DNA from: CAZHCG01 sp046484285
GTDB taxonomy: Bacteria > Myxococcota_A > Polyangia > JAAYKL01
NCBI GenBank assembly: GCA_046484285.1
Contig: JAWOBP010000170.1
Span: 1-24,195 of the forward strand
Direction of reading: 5' to 3'
Length of the DNA stretch: 24,195 bases
The notes beneath the pieces were generated by a model. The model was given only the letters and a program-made list of their open reading frames with translations, was not told the DNA's origin and did not search any database. Within the stretch, counting starts at the first letter, position 1, and each line of letters opens with the position of its first letter. Position numbers and translations under genes: made by a program. Positions 23,209-24,195 of this stretch are shown in pieces.

Positions 23209-23931
23209 GTGCAACAAGATCTCGCGGCCCTCCTGGAACTCCAACAACTCGATCTCGAAAACCTAGAGCTCCGCAAGGAGACGAAAGAGCTGCCGGCCGG
23301 CATCGAAGAGATGCGCGGCGACGTGGCCCGCGTCGGCGACCTGCTCGAGCGGGAGCGGGAGCGGCTCGCCGAAGCCGAGCAGTGGCGCGACAACCGCGAA
23401 AAGGAGATCGAGCTGCAAAACGAGCTGCTGACCAAGAGCAAGACCAAGCTCCAGGCCGCCCGCAACGAAAAGGAGTACAAGGCCGCCCAGCGCGAGATAG
23501 ACACGATCCGCAAGACGATCCAGGAGCTCGAGAACGAGGCGCTGGAGGTGATGAAGGCGATCGAGCAGTACCGCGCGGCTATCGAGGAGCACACCTCGGA
23601 GTTCGGCGAGCTGGAGGCCCACCTCGAGGCCAGCCGCAAGGAGGCCGAGCAGCGGATGGACGAGGTGGAAAAGGAGATCGCCGAAACCGCGGATCGCCGC
23701 TTTGAGCTCGCCTCGCGCGTCCCGGATCGACTGCTGCGACTCTACGAGAGGATTCACAAGCGGATGGGCGCGGCGATCGTAGAGGCCGCGGACGGAGCCT
23801 GCACCGGCTGCAACATGGAGATCCTGCCCCAGTCCTACATAGAGCTGCAACGCGGCGACAAGCTGATCCAGTGCACCAACTGCAACCGAATCCTCGTCTA
23901 CCGCGGCGAAAGGGGCGAGGAAGACGAATAA
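23209..23931 (+). CDS. Coiled-coil C4 zinc-ribbon protein (COG1579 type)
   Basis: This 240-residue protein starts at GTG 23209, with AAAGAGGT upstream; an earlier ATG would run through the tRNA and is ruled out. Residues about 5-180 form long, charged coiled-coil helices (LLELQQLDLENLELRKE, ARNEKEYKAAQREIDTIRK). The C-terminus is a zinc ribbon, ACTGCNMEILPQSYIEL then IQCTNCNRIL, with Cys198, Cys201, Cys222 and Cys225. This is the standard build and length of the family described as predicted nucleic-acid binding. It lies 57 bases after the tRNA and is probably cotranscribed with it. The exact role is unknown. Confidence 0.9.
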   Translation: MQQDLAALLELQQLDLENLELRKETKELPAGIEEMRGDVARVGDLLERERERLAEAEQWRDNREKEIELQNELLTKSKTKLQAARNEKEYKAAQREIDTIRKTIQELENEALEVMKAIEQYRAAIEEHTSEFGELEAHLEASRKEAEQRMDEVEKEIAETADRRFELASRVPDRLLRLYERIHKRMGAAIVEAADGACTGCNMEILPQSYIELQRGDKLIQCTNCNRILVYRGERGEEDE

Positions 23932-23940
23932 GAGCATTCC

Positions 23941-24043
23941 GCGCTGTGAGGAAAGCGTTTCGGGCCGGGGGTCCGGTGGGTGGCGCTCGATCGCGATACC
24001 CCGACTCGAAAACCCTGCAACAAGATCGAAGCGGCCGGTGCGC
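23941..24043. repeat. RCC1-gene 3' flank, copy 2
   Basis: The DNA between the zinc-ribbon gene and the second RCC1 gene matches copy 1 (17677-17832) in order: CTGTG-AGG, GTTTCGG, GTCCGG, CGATCGCGATACCCCG and CCTGCAACAAGATCGA. It lacks the 50-base insert of copy 1. It lies between convergent genes and may mark a duplicated RCC1 cassette. Confidence 0.7.
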
Positions 24044-24195
24044 TCAGATCACCGGCACCTCGCAGAGGCTGGCGGGGACCTCGTCGTCGCCTATCTCGTC
24101 TTCGACATCATCGCCGTATCCCAGCTGGCCCACCTCGTTGTCTCCCCAACAGCGAATCGTCCCGGTCTCCAGCACGGCGCAGATGTGAGACATTC
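24044..24195 (-). CDS. Second RCC1-repeat protein, C-terminal 50 residues only
   Basis: The gene enters from the right edge; only its end is visible. It reads HICAVLETGTIRCWGDNE, then GQLGYGDD, then an acidic run, then DDEVPASLCEVPVI and TGA at 24046-24044. This is the last RCC1 blade, close to the last blade of the gene at 17833 (HLCATMASGRIRCWGENE, GQLGYGGD, DDETPASAGDVPLM). It is therefore a paralogue, probably also a secreted or lipid-anchored propeller. The start, signal and number of repeats lie outside the window. Confidence 0.88.
   Translation of the reverse strand, partial: MSHICAVLETGTIRCWGDNEVGQLGYGDDVEDEIGDDEVPASLCEVPVI

Noticed and set aside
23211..24027. Shared 12-mer TGCAACAAGATC at the zinc-ribbon start and in the RCC1 flanks
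   Set aside because: The two flank copies belong to the longer flank repeat, but at 23211 nothing beyond the 12-mer matches and it lies in coding sequence; chance is likely.

Overview
The window is high-GC DNA (lower in a few patches) from a bacterium that looks like a Myxococcota or another former deltaproteobacterial lineage. This is inferred from gene content, not from a marker gene. The clues are a secreted subtilase with MopE-type metal-binding motifs and a MYXO-CTERM-like tail, several lipoproteins whose lipobox is followed by an Asp-Thr repeat linker, RCC1-propeller lipoproteins, a VIT/vWA protein and a textbook sigma-54 promoter.

Layout. 1-2.4 kb: the start of a lipoprotein gene with its own promoter (minus strand), a PAPS-dependent sulfotransferase (plus), then a decayed DUF1566 fragment. 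2.4-8.6 kb: a minus-strand run, in transcription order an OLD-like AAA ATPase, an overlapping TOPRIM protein, a 75-residue lipoprotein, a PHP-domain/glycosyltransferase fusion and a second glycosyltransferase. 8.6-9.7 kb (plus): a zinc-ribbon protein with a doubtful C-terminus, a frame-broken lipoprotein and a flavoredoxin-like flavin reductase. 9.7-14.3 kb (plus): a sigma-54 promoter, flanked by an inverted-repeat pair, drives a two-gene operon of a secreted VIT/vWA protein and a secreted double beta-propeller. 14.3-15.0 kb: a Phd/YefM-PIN toxin-antitoxin module with paired GTACGTAC operators. 15.3-23.0 kb (minus), in transcription order: a YchF-like GTPase, a large secreted protein translationally coupled to an RCC1 lipoprotein, and the secreted subtilase. 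23.0-24.2 kb: a promoter, a CAU tRNA and a coiled-coil C4 zinc-ribbon protein (plus), then the 3' end of a second RCC1 gene (minus).

How the genes may work together. The sulfotransferase and the two glycosyltransferases suggest surface-glycan assembly. The lipoproteins, propellers, vWA protein and protease point to an elaborate cell surface. The ATPase-TOPRIM pair has the two-gene layout of OLD-family anti-phage systems and is the best candidate for an undescribed system. The sigma-54 surface operon comes next. Three loci (8.9 kb, 9.0 kb and a G8 tract at 21.68 kb) carry suspected one-base frame breaks, which could be real (slippage, decay) or sequencing errors.
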